In this document: piece after piece, positions 52,401 through 61,193 of the stretch
Numbering within the stretch: position 1 is the first letter of the stretch
Layout of the letters: each line of letters opens with the position of its first letter
Assembly (NCBI GenBank): GCA_041398965.1
Contig: JAWKTT010000014.1
Location: 62,001-126,000, forward strand
Source: JAWKTT01 sp041398965
GTDB lineage: Bacteria; Planctomycetota; Planctomycetia; Planctomycetales; Planctomycetaceae
DNA: 64,000 nucleotides
Reading direction: 5' to 3'
Made by a program: the position numbers and the translations under genes
The notes under the pieces: model-generated
Databases searched by the model: none
The model's input: the letters and a program-made list of their open reading frames with translations, nothing else
Told to the model about the DNA's origin: nothing

Positions 52401-52642
52401 TAAAGAAACCCCCGTTCTCCTTGTTGGACTTTGTACTTTGCTTTGGATGCCCACTCGATGTCGGCGAGATAGGTGTCTGCCGTGTTGACCATCGTCGGCG
52501 GCTGCACCGGCGTGTCGGGGGTTATGTCCAGCGTTGGCGGCAGTGGCGGAGGCATCGTGTGCGGGCTGACATATCGCGCGTACAGACGATACGCCCCTCC
52601 GAACAAGGCCACGGTCACCAGCATTAACACCAGTCGTTTCAT
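49448..52642 (-). CDS. Giant LptC/OstA-like envelope protein (candidate)
   Basis: 1,064 residues with an N-terminal signal anchor (RLVLMLVTVALFGGAYRLYA) and a Pro-rich stretch, then a long beta-rich body with repeated OstA/LptA-like phrases (RVIGQADQLQVDLI, ISGDIAELQRDGVRIEGGLITFDRAANEARVTGKGTLRLP, LEGRLFQANADTLSYNESSELFTLRGLG). LptC and LptA bridge the periplasm and carry lipopolysaccharide; both are about 190 residues, so this protein would be several such beta-jellyroll modules joined. The gene lies just downstream of kdsD, as lptC does in proteobacteria (kdsD-kdsC-lptC-lptA-lptB), which supports the call. A bulged hairpin at about 49409-49430 may end transcription. Confidence 0.6.
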   Translation of the reverse strand: MKRLVLMLVTVALFGGAYRLYARYVSPHTMPPPLPPTLDITPDTPVQPPTMVNTADTYLADIEWASKAKYKVQQGERGFLYFDRHESQENHVDFEPFAMVWIDPTEPEAAPYVVHCESAQIIFEKPFRVGGSSPGRILGASLFGKVRITGPQGLVIDGANFKFSEESHQLYSDSAIRFQYDPPGNNVQRVIGQADQLQVDLIPALTSQFGDDMPRIEGVESVRLRRNVAMDFAYLEQGERRTARVTSLGPFTYELSRQLASFSETVHVQRPTHGPNSPPAFDTLFCEILALQFEPKPKAKTTGTTGELLSDDVKAKDSEPNIALVSAKSSPFGEGALRFRRLRAVGDRKHPVVMTSQSAGLSGRMLDLGYDAIERRLVLIDGEQGALLRQGPAVLRSPEMRLQHAADGKLVSAQCLGAGRFDYIQPKKSSSENLNRASAGRFNDAATVDGNEADQEDEVQIQSQWKTQLWYEPQPDGKQVVVSLEGESQVIQPGESGILADRLTLWIHSSAPSLGGKPGVFAEPNQFPRSDRRRADGVRPGLSVIPLLGEGGSQGTGSTGVVLPLQHVLAEGHVALAGRSFRAETSRLDVTFQPGIPPTLTSAQGSQTPQTLGGEGDVHQGVTPVGGEAVSPADEVWQLDARSLDLVMIQDPVTRVVGLKEAVGNGDVLMRQVNSFAGRSPQETTGLSLRGGRLQFENQGGNTQRLTISGDIAELQRDGVRIEGGLITFDRAANEARVTGKGTLRLPVNTSLTGTPLDKPGSLDIHWNRELVFDGLEARFVESVVTRMQESVMRCDEMVVSLQRRLDFTNIDPRQPAAAIHQIVGKNRVDLEFYNWEGSELTQITRAQAAEFRARHDNGAFEVRGPGRVDDWQLGRQRRVSVAPSAVAQANQPATTTTPEWAYTSLEFAGVIVGNFHKKQATLKDRVRVIYAPVDRAWRKFVRDDLTPNSEAASNAVWLGCDELELSLRPWGKGERDFVQLLAKGKTQRVELEGRLFQANADTLSYNESSELFTLRGLGTNRAHVSYQEKLGAKYKDTTAQTIQFIPSRRHLHVEESGGISGGG

Positions 52643-52699
52643 GCGAACTTGTCAGGGGAATTGATCGTCACTGCGTGCAAAATGAAGAGACCGCAGCGT

Positions 52700-52724
52700 C
52701 ACCTCACACGTCGCGTGTGGGGTG
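52700..52724 (-). terminator. Strong hairpin between kdsD and the LptC-like gene
   Basis: CACCTCACACG / CGTGTGGGGTG, 11 paired bases (one G-T pair) with a 3-base loop, at 52700-52710 and 52714-52724. No T-run follows on the - strand. It may attenuate read-through from kdsD into the next gene. Confidence 0.45.
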
Positions 52725-52730
52725 AAACGT

Positions 52731-53744
52731 CTACTTTTCTGCCGGTGTCCAGCCGATCAGGTCGGTGATGTCGGTGATTCCGATCGGGCGATACTGTTCA
52801 TCGACGACCGGGACTTCGCTCACCTTGCGACTCGATAACAGGTCCAACACATCGGCCAACGTCGCAGTCATTGGAATCGTGAGAGGTTCATGGGTCATCA
52901 CGGAAGAAAGGGGGCGATCAAGCGGATCGTTGCCCCGTTGCTCTAAGAGTCTCGCGAGATCGCTGTCCGTGAAGAGGCCGACCAGGCAATCGTCCTCGTC
53001 CACAACCAACATCGCTCCACTGCGTCGACCGGGGCAGGCGAGCGACGTCAACGCATCGCGGACCGTTGCCGTTTGCTGGGCGACCCGTATCGCCGAACGG
53101 GGACGCATGATATCGGTGACTCGCTTCAGCTTGCGACCCAAACTCCCCGCCGGATGAAACTCGGCGAACTGTTGCGGCGAAAACCCTTTTTGTTGACTCA
53201 CCACCAAAGCGAGCGCATCGCCAACGGCGAGCATGGCCGTCGTACTCGTTGACGGAGCGAGGCCGCAGACTCCCGCCTCCTGATGCCGACCAATGCAAAT
53301 CGTCACATCGGCAAACGTCGCCAAGGTGTTCTGTTCTGATGATGTGATCGCCAAGATGGCTAGCCCCATCTTCTTGACGCAGGGGAGCATTTGATTCAGT
53401 TCTTCTGTCTCGCCACTGTTTGACAGGCAAAGAAACAGGTCATCTCCATGCAGGCAGCCGAGATCGCCATGCACCGCTTCGCCGGGGTGTAGAAAGTGTG
53501 ACCGTGTCCCGGTTGAGGACAAGGTCGCGGCAATTTTCTTACCGATTAACCCGGCTTTCCCCATTCCGCAGACAATGACGCTCCCACGACATTGAAGTAC
53601 GAGGTCGACTGCGGCACAGAAGGAGGCATCGAGCTGCTGCGCGACTCGTTGCAACGCTTCGGCCTCGCGTCGCACGATATTCCGACCCTCGCGAAGTTGG
53701 TCAAACTGCGAGATCGGAATCAGTTGAGGGTGGGCAGCATTCAT
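52731..53744 (-). CDS. kdsD: D-arabinose-5-phosphate isomerase (SIS + two CBS domains)
   Basis: 337 residues from ATG 53744 (AAGGAG upstream; the frame is open to 53918). It interconverts ribulose-5-phosphate and arabinose-5-phosphate, the first step to KDO in lipopolysaccharide. Seen: a SIS domain with SVIVCGMGKAGLIGKKIAAT, the STGT loop, FLHPGEAVHGDLG, LSNSGETEE, then AEFHPAGSLGRKL, and two CBS domains (DALTSLACPGRRSGAMLVVDEDD...GLFTDSDLARLL; LADVLDLLSSRKVSEVPVVDEQYRPIG). The length matches E. coli KdsD (328). Presence implies that the organism makes KDO-containing lipid A. The 450 bases upstream to bfr hold no gene. Confidence 0.93.
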   Translation of the reverse strand: MNAAHPQLIPISQFDQLREGRNIVRREAEALQRVAQQLDASFCAAVDLVLQCRGSVIVCGMGKAGLIGKKIAATLSSTGTRSHFLHPGEAVHGDLGCLHGDDLFLCLSNSGETEELNQMLPCVKKMGLAILAITSSEQNTLATFADVTICIGRHQEAGVCGLAPSTSTTAMLAVGDALALVVSQQKGFSPQQFAEFHPAGSLGRKLKRVTDIMRPRSAIRVAQQTATVRDALTSLACPGRRSGAMLVVDEDDCLVGLFTDSDLARLLEQRGNDPLDRPLSSVMTHEPLTIPMTATLADVLDLLSSRKVSEVPVVDEQYRPIGITDITDLIGWTPAEK

Positions 53745-54196
53745 CAAGCCGCGGCTCCTTCCGTCGGCAAAGGCAATCGAGAGCAACTCCCGGGGGGCGG
53801 AGTCTATGAGTTGCTGCGGTTTTGGGTCAATGCGAATCATGCGGCGGGGAAAGTGTGTGAGGGTGAGGACTTCGAGGGGCAGGGTGAGGGAAAGACTGAC
53901 GAATCCGCACGATCCCAAACGTCACCTCTCAACATCCCCCGGCTGCATCAGCGAGACCAAATCGACATCACTGATGAGTTAGACAAACGTCCTGAGGTTG
54001 CGCGCGTGGGAATCAATTCGGGGAAAATGAGGGGGAATCCCTCACAGACTGGAACCGGAACGGCGGGGTCTCTTACACTGGGAGACGTTGTCGTTGGGCC
54101 GCCGGTTCAACCGACTCGCGGGGGAAACTTCCGCGTCTCGACAACGCCCGAAGAGACCATCCGTCCCGAAAAACTTACAGAGCAGGAATTGTCGCC
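53745..54196. other. Intergenic between divergent kdsD and bfr
   Basis: 452 bases. Open frames here are shadows with skewed composition. It must hold both promoters; no clear Fur-box-like palindrome seen by eye. Confidence 0.4.
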
Positions 54197-54688
54197 ATGA
54201 AGGGTAGCCAGCGCGTCATCGACGCCATGAACGCCGGTCTCACGATCGAGTTGACCGCCATCAACCAGTATTTCATTCAGGCCAAGATGTGTAGCAACTG
54301 GGGCCTGCATAAGCTCGGGGCACATCATTATGAAGAGTCGATCGATGAAATGAAGCACGCCGAATTGCTGATCGATCGAATCCTATTCCTTGAGGGGGTC
54401 CCCGAAATCGCCCGATACGATGTCATCCGGGTTGGGACCGATGTGAAGGAACAACTGGAATACGCCCTCGCTCTCGAGACGAACGCATCCAAGACCTACA
54501 ACGAAGGGGTCGCGATTGCGATTGAAGACAAAGACTCCGCCAGTCGGGAGATTATGGAGAAGATTATTCGTGAATCCGAAGACAGCATCGACTGGCTGGA
54601 AGCTCAGCTCGAACTGATCGAGAAGTTAGGGATGCCCAACTACATGCTTTCCCAAATGGGGGACGCCCCAGCCGGTCACGGTCACTAA
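54197..54688 (+). CDS. bfr: Bacterioferritin
   Basis: 163 residues, 24-mer iron-storage ferritin. Starts MKGSQRVIDAMNAGLTIEL. Ferroxidase ligands align with E. coli Bfr at the same numbers: E18, E51 and H54, then the third-helix Glu in ALALETNA (about 94) and the E-x-x-H-equivalent ESEDSIDWLE (about 127-130), where the E. coli His is replaced by Asp. The haem-binding Met is M52. The C-terminal His-rich tail (AGHGH) is extra. The D for H change at the last site ligand is worth checking; otherwise typical. Confidence 0.92.
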   Translation: MKGSQRVIDAMNAGLTIELTAINQYFIQAKMCSNWGLHKLGAHHYEESIDEMKHAELLIDRILFLEGVPEIARYDVIRVGTDVKEQLEYALALETNASKTYNEGVAIAIEDKDSASREIMEKIIRESEDSIDWLEAQLELIEKLGMPNYMLSQMGDAPAGHGH

Positions 54689-54706
54689 GTCGTCGACTCG
54701 CCAAAT

Positions 54707-54727
54707 CCCCCCGACCTGATCGGGGGG
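54707..54727. terminator. GC-rich hairpin between convergent bfr and M48 genes
   Basis: Perfect 8-bp stem CCCCCCGA / TCGGGGGG (54707-54714 and 54720-54727), 5-base loop. It lies between two gene ends facing each other, so it could serve both directions; it lacks a T-run. Confidence 0.5.
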
Positions 54728-54759
54728 ACCAGGTGCCCCCCGCCAAGGTGATCCAACGA

Positions 54760-55908
54760 TCAGGGAGCGGCGCTCTTCCACGTTTTGTCTGGAAGAGCGG
54801 TTGTGGATGGAAAGGGACGCGGGCTGGAGGATGAGGAACTCTCCTCGCTTGGACCACTCGATGTTGCTGTTCCGCGTAGGTCTCGCGTAATCGGCGGAAC
54901 AAACTCGGACGACAATTCGTGTGTCCGATCCGGTTCCGCGAAACCGATCGGGAGGATTGAACTGCCGGTCGCTCCGGAGTTCGTAGTCGATGGGGGGGCT
55001 GATGAGCGTGTCGAAGATGAAAGGGGAGCGGGAGAAATGGTCACTCCGGTCCCAAGTTTCTCCTTGGCGGCTTCATAGATCAGCATCGCCTGTGGCAACA
55101 GCTCGCTGAGATGCTCGGATCGACGATGGTCGGAGGGATGTGTCGACATGAACTCCGGCTGCTTTGGGCCACTCACTTCGCTAAAACGAGTCCAGAATTT
55201 CGGGGCCTCGCTCGGGTCGTACCCGGCTCGGGCCATCAAGGTCAGACCGATCGAATCCGCCTCGGTTTCGTGCGTCCGACTGTACGGGAGCAAGACGCCA
55301 TACTCCGCAATCGCCCCATAAGCCTGGGAGACCCGTTCCTGTGTCTGTTGGCTCTTATCCTTTGTGATGCCGTTCAAGAGGCCGCCGGTCGTCTGGGCGA
55401 CCGCCTGCTGTGACATCCGTTCGCCGCCGTGACGAGCGAGGGCATGCGCAATCTCGTGTGACATCACCACAGCCAGTCCCGCCTCGTTGACACAGAGCGG
55501 AATGATCCCTTCATAGATCGCCACCTTTCCCCCCGGCAGGCAAAAAGCGTTCATCTCTTCACTTTGCAGAACTTGAAACTCCCATCGAAAATCGGGGCGC
55601 CCGGAAACTGCGGCAATGCGTCGCCCGACCTTCTCAACCAATTGTTGATACTCGGTGTTGGTACTGCGAGTTTCTGTTGCCAGAATCTCCGCATAGGCTT
55701 CTTCGCCCATCCGGATTTCGTCCGCCTCACTTGTGATAACGAACTGCTTGCGATCCGAAATCGGGGCCGAAAGACAACCTGGCAGCAACCCACTCGTGGC
55801 AACAACCGTCAGCAGCATCAGCACAAACGCGACTCTCAATCGCTTTCCTTTTGCCGTTTGAAAGTGGGCCACCTCGTGGCTGTCTGCCGCTGGTTTCTGT
55901 TGGAACAT
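54760..55908 (-). CDS. M48 family zinc metalloprotease lipoprotein
   Basis: 382 residues from ATG 55908 (GAGGGG upstream; the frame also has ATGs up to 55977). The N-terminal segment RVAFVLMLLTVVATSGLLPGC is a lipoprotein signal, although preceded by a longer than usual basic stretch. The zinc motif is HEIAHALARH with the third ligand in THETEADSIG, as in the M48 (Oma1/LoiP/BepA-like) family, here without membrane-embedded helices. BepA-like proteins degrade misfolded outer-membrane proteins; that role is inferred. The last about 110 residues are a Ser/Pro/Thr-rich tail that is probably disordered. Confidence 0.9.
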   Translation of the reverse strand: MFQQKPAADSHEVAHFQTAKGKRLRVAFVLMLLTVVATSGLLPGCLSAPISDRKQFVITSEADEIRMGEEAYAEILATETRSTNTEYQQLVEKVGRRIAAVSGRPDFRWEFQVLQSEEMNAFCLPGGKVAIYEGIIPLCVNEAGLAVVMSHEIAHALARHGGERMSQQAVAQTTGGLLNGITKDKSQQTQERVSQAYGAIAEYGVLLPYSRTHETEADSIGLTLMARAGYDPSEAPKFWTRFSEVSGPKQPEFMSTHPSDHRRSEHLSELLPQAMLIYEAAKEKLGTGVTISPAPLSSSTRSSAPPSTTNSGATGSSILPIGFAEPDRTHELSSEFVPPITRDLRGTATSSGPSEESSSSSSPRPFPSTTALPDKTWKSAAP

Positions 55909-56375
55909 GACATGGCTTGCCCCTCTTTCTGACTGGACGTCTCGCTGTTGCTGACAAGGTATCGCATCCATGGTCATGACTCACGCACCGGACAAAACAA
56001 CCGGAAATCGACCGATTCCCGGGGCTTGTACGCAACTTCCCCCCTTCAAAGCAAGACCAATCGTCCCCCGTTTCGGTGAGATATCTCCGTCAACGCGAGG
56101 CTGCCACGATGTTTCGCCACAGGTATGCTTGGCAACCGGTCGCACCGTCTCGCCGCAGGCAAGTCTAATCCCACTGGAGCATTTGGAAGGGCATGAGTCA
56201 TCTCTTTGTGAAAGTCTGTAAGGCTCGTGCCATGGCCGTGCTCCACCGGTCTAGGCCACTCCTCGAAAACCTCCCAATACTCCACGGCAATGGGATTGCG
56301 AAGAGTTCGACCGAGGCGATGCTCATGCTCTCTCGCAGTTGACGGTCCGATCCCCATCGGCGTCACGAACAGACC

Positions 56376-56412
56376 GTTGAAAAACGACCGTGGGTCAGCC
56401 TTTCCAAGCTGA
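56376..56412 (+). repeat. REP-like palindromic element, copy 4
   Basis: GTTGAAAAACGACCGTGGG followed by TCAGCCTTTCCAAGCTGA, an imperfect palindrome. It lies in the roughly 700-base gap (55909-56612) between the M48 gene and the secretin gene end, where no convincing gene is seen. Confidence 0.65.
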
Positions 56413-56612
56413 TACGACCAACTTGTCCGCTGTTTTGCCTCGACATCATACGGCACGAGGTAAAGCAGAAAGGCCTGACTTACATTTGTCAGGAGGCTGG
56501 CAGAGGAGGAAGAGGTTTGTTGAAGGGGACGAGTCAGTTGTACAAAACAGAAGACCGCCGCATGAACCCGCATTCATGCGACGGTCTAGACCCAGAGAGG
56601 GCTGAACGATGA

Positions 56613-56643
56613 GCCGGGCTGCTGCAAGAGTCAGCAGCCCGGC
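56613..56643 (-). terminator. Strong hairpin after the secretin gene
   Basis: Perfect 12-bp stem GCCGGGCTGCTG / CAGCAGCCCGGC (56613-56624 and 56632-56643), 7-base loop, 12 bases past the stop of the secretin gene on the - strand. Lacks a long T-run but is by far the strongest structure there. Confidence 0.6.
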
Positions 56644-56654
56644 GAGAGCTTGGA

Positions 56655-59600
56655 CTACTGTCCGGGAATTCCGAGCAGTTCTTCTTCTTCTTCGTTGATG
56701 ATGATTCGCGGAGTCACCATCAGCATCAGGCTGTCGGTTTCGCGGCCAACACCGGTGTTTCGGAACAGTCGGCTGATGTACGGAACCTTGTTCAGGATCG
56801 GGACCCCAGCCATGTTCCGGCCTTCTCGAAGACGTTTCACGCCACCGAGGAGAACCGTTCCACCGTCTGGGACACTGACGACGGTGTCGACCGACACGGT
56901 ATCGACGTTGGGCAACTGCAGGGTGATCGTCTGTCCGCCACCACCGTTGTTACCGCCGTTGCCGCCGTTACCGCCGATGCCACCGATGCCGCCACCGTTA
57001 CCCAGGATACCGCCGCCGCCGCCACCGCCGCCGCCGATGAAGGAGAACGTGCTGACGCTGGTAATGGTTCTAAAGTTTGGCAGGACGGCCAGTCGGACAT
57101 AGCGACGGTCAGCAGACACAACCGCTTGCACGGTCATGGTGATCCCGTCAGGAATCTGAGTGATTTGCGGCGCGAAGCCGACGGAGAAACCTGTTGCGAC
57201 AGGGGTCACCGAGGTCACGAAGGGGCGAATCACTGCAGAGGTCACTGTCCCGATCTGTCCGTTGAACAGCGTCAGTTTCGGAGCACTCATGGTGTTCGAT
57301 CGCTCGTCACCCTGAGCGGCCTGTACGAACAGGAACGCTTCGATGTCGCTGAGGATGGCCATACCGAACTGAATCCCCGCGTCTGGCTGGAAGCCCCCGA
57401 AGTCGGGGACTCCGATGCCGAACGATCCTTGACGGAATGGAATGTCGAGATCAGAACTGAAGGTTCCAGGCTGGACCAAGCCGACGACAGTGTTCTTCGC
57501 CCAGCTGTCACGTCCCGTCAGGTTCAGAGTCGGTTGATCGCCGAATGGAGCGGTTGGAACCCCACCAGCACCTGTTCCTGCCGCCCCGTTTGTTGGATCA
57601 GTTGAGCCAAAGGGGGCGATGCGGTCGAAGGTGTCGGTATATTTCGGTCCACCGACGGTGTCTTGGACATTGAAGTCGAAGTCAATTCCGATTCGTTCGA
57701 AGAAGGCATCATTCACCGAGATGAACCGGACTTCAATCGTCACCTGCAAGTCTTGCAGACGACGAAGTTGTCCCAGCAGATCCGTGATTTCCTGATGAGT
57801 TGCCAGCGTCTGACGAACCACGAGGCTCAACGTGCTGGGATGTCGGCTGACGCTCCCTTCACCTCCGTATTCGGTCCATCCTTTTGGGTCGACCGTGGTG
57901 GTGATGAGTTGAGTCAGTCCATCGAAGTCGAAGTTGGCGGATGGTCCTCCGAGCTTTCCTTCGGTGCTGGCAAATCCATCCAAGCCCCCACCCATTTGTT
58001 GACCCAGGGGATCAGCAACTTGGGCAAAGCCATTTTGCCCGCCAAACGAGTTCATACCACCGTTGTTTCCGTAACCGGTTCCTGGCTGGAACTGTGTCGT
58101 CGGAGCCCGTTGAGGAATTGGGACGACAAGGTCGGCCACAGGGTAGACAACGGCTTTCAGTTCACCCTGCTGCCGAGTCTGGCTGGTGATCTTCAGCACT
58201 TCATCTTCGACGACGTAGCTCAACATGAACTGATTCAGGATCAGTCGCAATGCACTCTTCAGTGAGACACCATCGACGTTAATCGTGACAGGTGTGTTCG
58301 ACGTTACGCCACTTTCCAGGAGACCCGATGGATCGACGTAGACGTTAATCATGTATTGCGAGGCAATATAGTCCATGACGTTGACGAGTGGTTCGTCCTG
58401 GAAGTGCAGAGAGACGGTCTTGTTTAGAGCTTCGCGAACACGAAGCTCTTCTTCCGAACGCTGCACCAGATCGGTCGGCGATGCTGTTCGTCGCTTGATG
58501 ATCTGATTCCAGTCATCAGGGTAATCCATCGGATGGTTATCGCGAATGCGATGAGCCACACTTCGTTCCACGTCATTCAACACTCCGAGGAAGGTGTCGG
58601 CTTTGGCTTCCTTGATCTGATTGATCTCGGCCAATTGCATCTGAATCTTGGACTTCTCGTACATCAAAACGGTTGCCGGGTTGTCAGGAGCGATTTCCTT
58701 CGCGAGTTTGGCGATTTGGAACGCTTCGGCATACCGACGCTGTTCGTTGAGTTCGTTGAACTGATCGACATACTCGGCCAACTCCTGCTCGATGCGGTAC
58801 TTGGCTTCACTGCGACGACGAATCTGTTCGCGGACTTCCGTGTTCTTTCGTTCGAGTTCGATGAGTGGCTTCTTCTGATCGTAGTAGGTTTCAATCGAAG
58901 CCTGTGTGCTTCGCAATGAAGCGAGCAATTGCGATTTCTCTTGAGGGGTAACCGTTGCTGCCTCGACAGCGCCGATCGCCTCTTGCAAGATGGCAATGGC
59001 CTGTTCCGGCTGACGATCACGGATGCGATCGGCACGATAGATGGCATCCATCGACGCGGTGCGGAGTTGATCGTTTCGCAGTTCGCGGCGTTCCATCGAC
59101 GTGTTCAACAGGTTCGTACCAGCGTCGCCAATCAGCTCGCTATTGTTAACCTGACGGACGTTATTCGTTGGTGTCAGTTCACGCAGGAAGTCCTGAAGTT
59201 GTTGTTGACGCGAGGGATCTAGTCCCTCAGGAGACTGCCAGGCTGCAATAAAGGCTTCGCGAGCACTTTCGCGGTTTCCTTGACGCAGGGCAGTCATCCC
59301 TTGATTGAACAGGTCAATCGCAGAACTGGCAGGGGGCCCCACCATGCCGTCGCGAACAGTGACGCCGGAAACCAGTTGTCCACGTCCTTCGCCATTGGCT
59401 CCGTTTGCGCCACCAGCCCGTTCGATCATTGGGAGACCGGCGATGGACGTTCCCGAGGCATTGCGTGACGCGATCCGTTCGATCGTGGCCAGCAACTGAT
59501 CGGGACGCTCATCAAGGATGTCGTAGGCGACAGCCAGTTGATCGGCTGCCAACGCGAGGCGACGGGCTTCGTTGACGTCACCAGCAGTCAATGCCTGACG

Positions 59601-61193
59601 CGACTGAGCGAGGAGAGCTTTGGCTTCTCGTGTGCGGTCTGTCTGAACACCAGCCAGGTCTGCCCCCTGAGGACGACCAACGTTACGCGGGGACTGCGTC
59701 AACCGAGCGATGTCTTCGAGCACGGTTTCTGGTTTGTCGTCGAGAAGTTCATAAGCGACTCCAAGCTGGGCTGCTTCTGTAGCACGAGCTTGAGCAATGT
59801 CAAACTGACCATTTCTCATCGCGTCGCGAGCCACTTGCAACAGTTGTCGAGCCCGGAGGCGATCAGCCGAGTTCTGATTGGTGCCTCCCAATGGCTGAAC
59901 GTTTCCAGCAACTGGAGTTTGAGTTCGACGAGGTCCAGCATCGAGTGCGGAGTTAGCACGAGCGAAGCGGATGTCTTGCAGGACCATCTCAGGACGATCG
60001 CTGAAGGTGGGGTAAGTCACCCCTAAGTTCTGTGCGTCGAGGGCCTTTCCTTCGGCTGTGTCGAGGTCACCGGCCTGGAGAGCGGCACGGGCTTCACGAA
60101 CCAACTGCTGAGCACGCGACTGAGAATCGTCAATGCGACCAGCCTGAGTGACGGCGGCATCGGTGTGATGTCCCGCAGCGATGATTCGTCCGCCGGTTTG
60201 CTCTTCGATCTCTCGCAGAATGTGATCTGGTCGATCGTCGAAGAGTTGGTAGGAAATCGACCGATCGTATTGCTTGGCTTCCAGAGCCAATGCACGTGAT
60301 TCGTCGAACTGCCCTTCATTGAATAGTTGACGTGCTCGCTTAACCAAGGCAAAAGCGAGTTGACGAGCCTGTTCTGGCGAGTTCTGGTCGGCGGCAGGTC
60401 GCCCCTGACCGTTTGAAAGGTCCATGACCATTTCGGGCTGACCGTTGTACGACCCGCTCGGCTGACCTGTCGTCCCGAATCGGTTGGTTGCAGCTCCCAG
60501 AAGTTCTGGTCGCAGACGTTGAACCGTCGAATAAATGTGTTCCGGCTTGAGGTCAAGGGCCCCATAAGTGATGCGAGACTCGCGGGCCAACTGTTCAGCT
60601 CTCTGTGCCTTGATCAAGGCAGCCTCAAACTGATTTGCCCGGAGGTCAGAGTCAGCAGCACCCAGCAACTGCTGGACCACCTGAGCCTGCTCTGTGGTCG
60701 AACCAGCCATCATCGTTCCGACACCCTCTGGGGTGGCAGGAGCGGTGGGGGCGTTAGCTCCTTGAAGCCGGGCGAGGAAGGCCGCAGGGCTCGGCTCGTC
60801 TGGTGAAAAGCGAACTCCCCACTCTCGAGCGAGTCGATCGGCCATGACCCCGAGTCGGACGGCTTCATCCCGATTCCCTTCCTGCTCGGCCATTTCGGCG
60901 TCGCGGAGGTAAGCCATCACACGGCCATGAGCAACAGCCGTGTTGGCTTGTGCTGGTCGCTGAGTGGTCAATGGTGAAGCTGCGACAGGTTCATCATCGA
61001 AGAGGCTCGACGACTGCCCGCGGTATGTTCCCCGTTGATATGGGGTGGCGACCTGGGCTTGCGATTGATTGGCCAGCCAGACGCTGGTGACCACCAGACC
61101 GCTGCAAGCGATCAGTCCTAGTATCCTGAACAATTGAGGTCCCTCCTTCTGGCCCAAACGGGTGTCGAGAGTTTGTGAACGTGTTCGCGGCAT
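56655..61193 (-). CDS. Large secretin (type II/III secretion GspD-like) with N-terminal helical repeats
   Basis: 1,512 residues; secretins are usually 600-750. An N-terminal signal (ILGLIACSGLVVTSVWLANQ) is followed by six degenerate repeats of about 40 residues spaced 45-80 apart (pattern AL..G....A...A..A..L.V.Y....D.P..VL..I), then a coiled-coil region, STN/N-domain-like KALNKTVSLHFQDEPLVNVMDYIASQ, an N1-like domain, and the C-terminal secretin domain (SAPKLTLFNGQIGTV, VSVPDGGTVLLGGVKR, VPILNKVPYISRLFRN, LMLMVTPRIIIN). A 32-residue Gly/Asn run breaks the secretin domain. No other secretion genes lie nearby. It forms an outer-membrane pore in known relatives; the repeats may bind wall or partners (inference). 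Confidence 0.9.
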   Translation of the reverse strand: MPRTRSQTLDTRLGQKEGPQLFRILGLIACSGLVVTSVWLANQSQAQVATPYQRGTYRGQSSSLFDDEPVAASPLTTQRPAQANTAVAHGRVMAYLRDAEMAEQEGNRDEAVRLGVMADRLAREWGVRFSPDEPSPAAFLARLQGANAPTAPATPEGVGTMMAGSTTEQAQVVQQLLGAADSDLRANQFEAALIKAQRAEQLARESRITYGALDLKPEHIYSTVQRLRPELLGAATNRFGTTGQPSGSYNGQPEMVMDLSNGQGRPAADQNSPEQARQLAFALVKRARQLFNEGQFDESRALALEAKQYDRSISYQLFDDRPDHILREIEEQTGGRIIAAGHHTDAAVTQAGRIDDSQSRAQQLVREARAALQAGDLDTAEGKALDAQNLGVTYPTFSDRPEMVLQDIRFARANSALDAGPRRTQTPVAGNVQPLGGTNQNSADRLRARQLLQVARDAMRNGQFDIAQARATEAAQLGVAYELLDDKPETVLEDIARLTQSPRNVGRPQGADLAGVQTDRTREAKALLAQSRQALTAGDVNEARRLALAADQLAVAYDILDERPDQLLATIERIASRNASGTSIAGLPMIERAGGANGANGEGRGQLVSGVTVRDGMVGPPASSAIDLFNQGMTALRQGNRESAREAFIAAWQSPEGLDPSRQQQLQDFLRELTPTNNVRQVNNSELIGDAGTNLLNTSMERRELRNDQLRTASMDAIYRADRIRDRQPEQAIAILQEAIGAVEAATVTPQEKSQLLASLRSTQASIETYYDQKKPLIELERKNTEVREQIRRRSEAKYRIEQELAEYVDQFNELNEQRRYAEAFQIAKLAKEIAPDNPATVLMYEKSKIQMQLAEINQIKEAKADTFLGVLNDVERSVAHRIRDNHPMDYPDDWNQIIKRRTASPTDLVQRSEEELRVREALNKTVSLHFQDEPLVNVMDYIASQYMINVYVDPSGLLESGVTSNTPVTINVDGVSLKSALRLILNQFMLSYVVEDEVLKITSQTRQQGELKAVVYPVADLVVPIPQRAPTTQFQPGTGYGNNGGMNSFGGQNGFAQVADPLGQQMGGGLDGFASTEGKLGGPSANFDFDGLTQLITTTVDPKGWTEYGGEGSVSRHPSTLSLVVRQTLATHQEITDLLGQLRRLQDLQVTIEVRFISVNDAFFERIGIDFDFNVQDTVGGPKYTDTFDRIAPFGSTDPTNGAAGTGAGGVPTAPFGDQPTLNLTGRDSWAKNTVVGLVQPGTFSSDLDIPFRQGSFGIGVPDFGGFQPDAGIQFGMAILSDIEAFLFVQAAQGDERSNTMSAPKLTLFNGQIGTVTSAVIRPFVTSVTPVATGFSVGFAPQITQIPDGITMTVQAVVSADRRYVRLAVLPNFRTITSVSTFSFIGGGGGGGGGILGNGGGIGGIGGNGGNGGNNGGGGQTITLQLPNVDTVSVDTVVSVPDGGTVLLGGVKRLREGRNMAGVPILNKVPYISRLFRNTGVGRETDSLMLMVTPRIIINEEEEELLGIPGQ

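Noticed and set aside
53592..54200. 202-residue + strand frame between kdsD and bfr
   Set aside because: Its first part overlaps conserved kdsD sequence and the rest has repetitive, skewed composition.
56046..56573. 175-residue - strand frame in the gap before the secretin gene
   Set aside because: It runs through a palindromic repeat copy and shows no recognisable domain; possibly a remnant, but not supportable.
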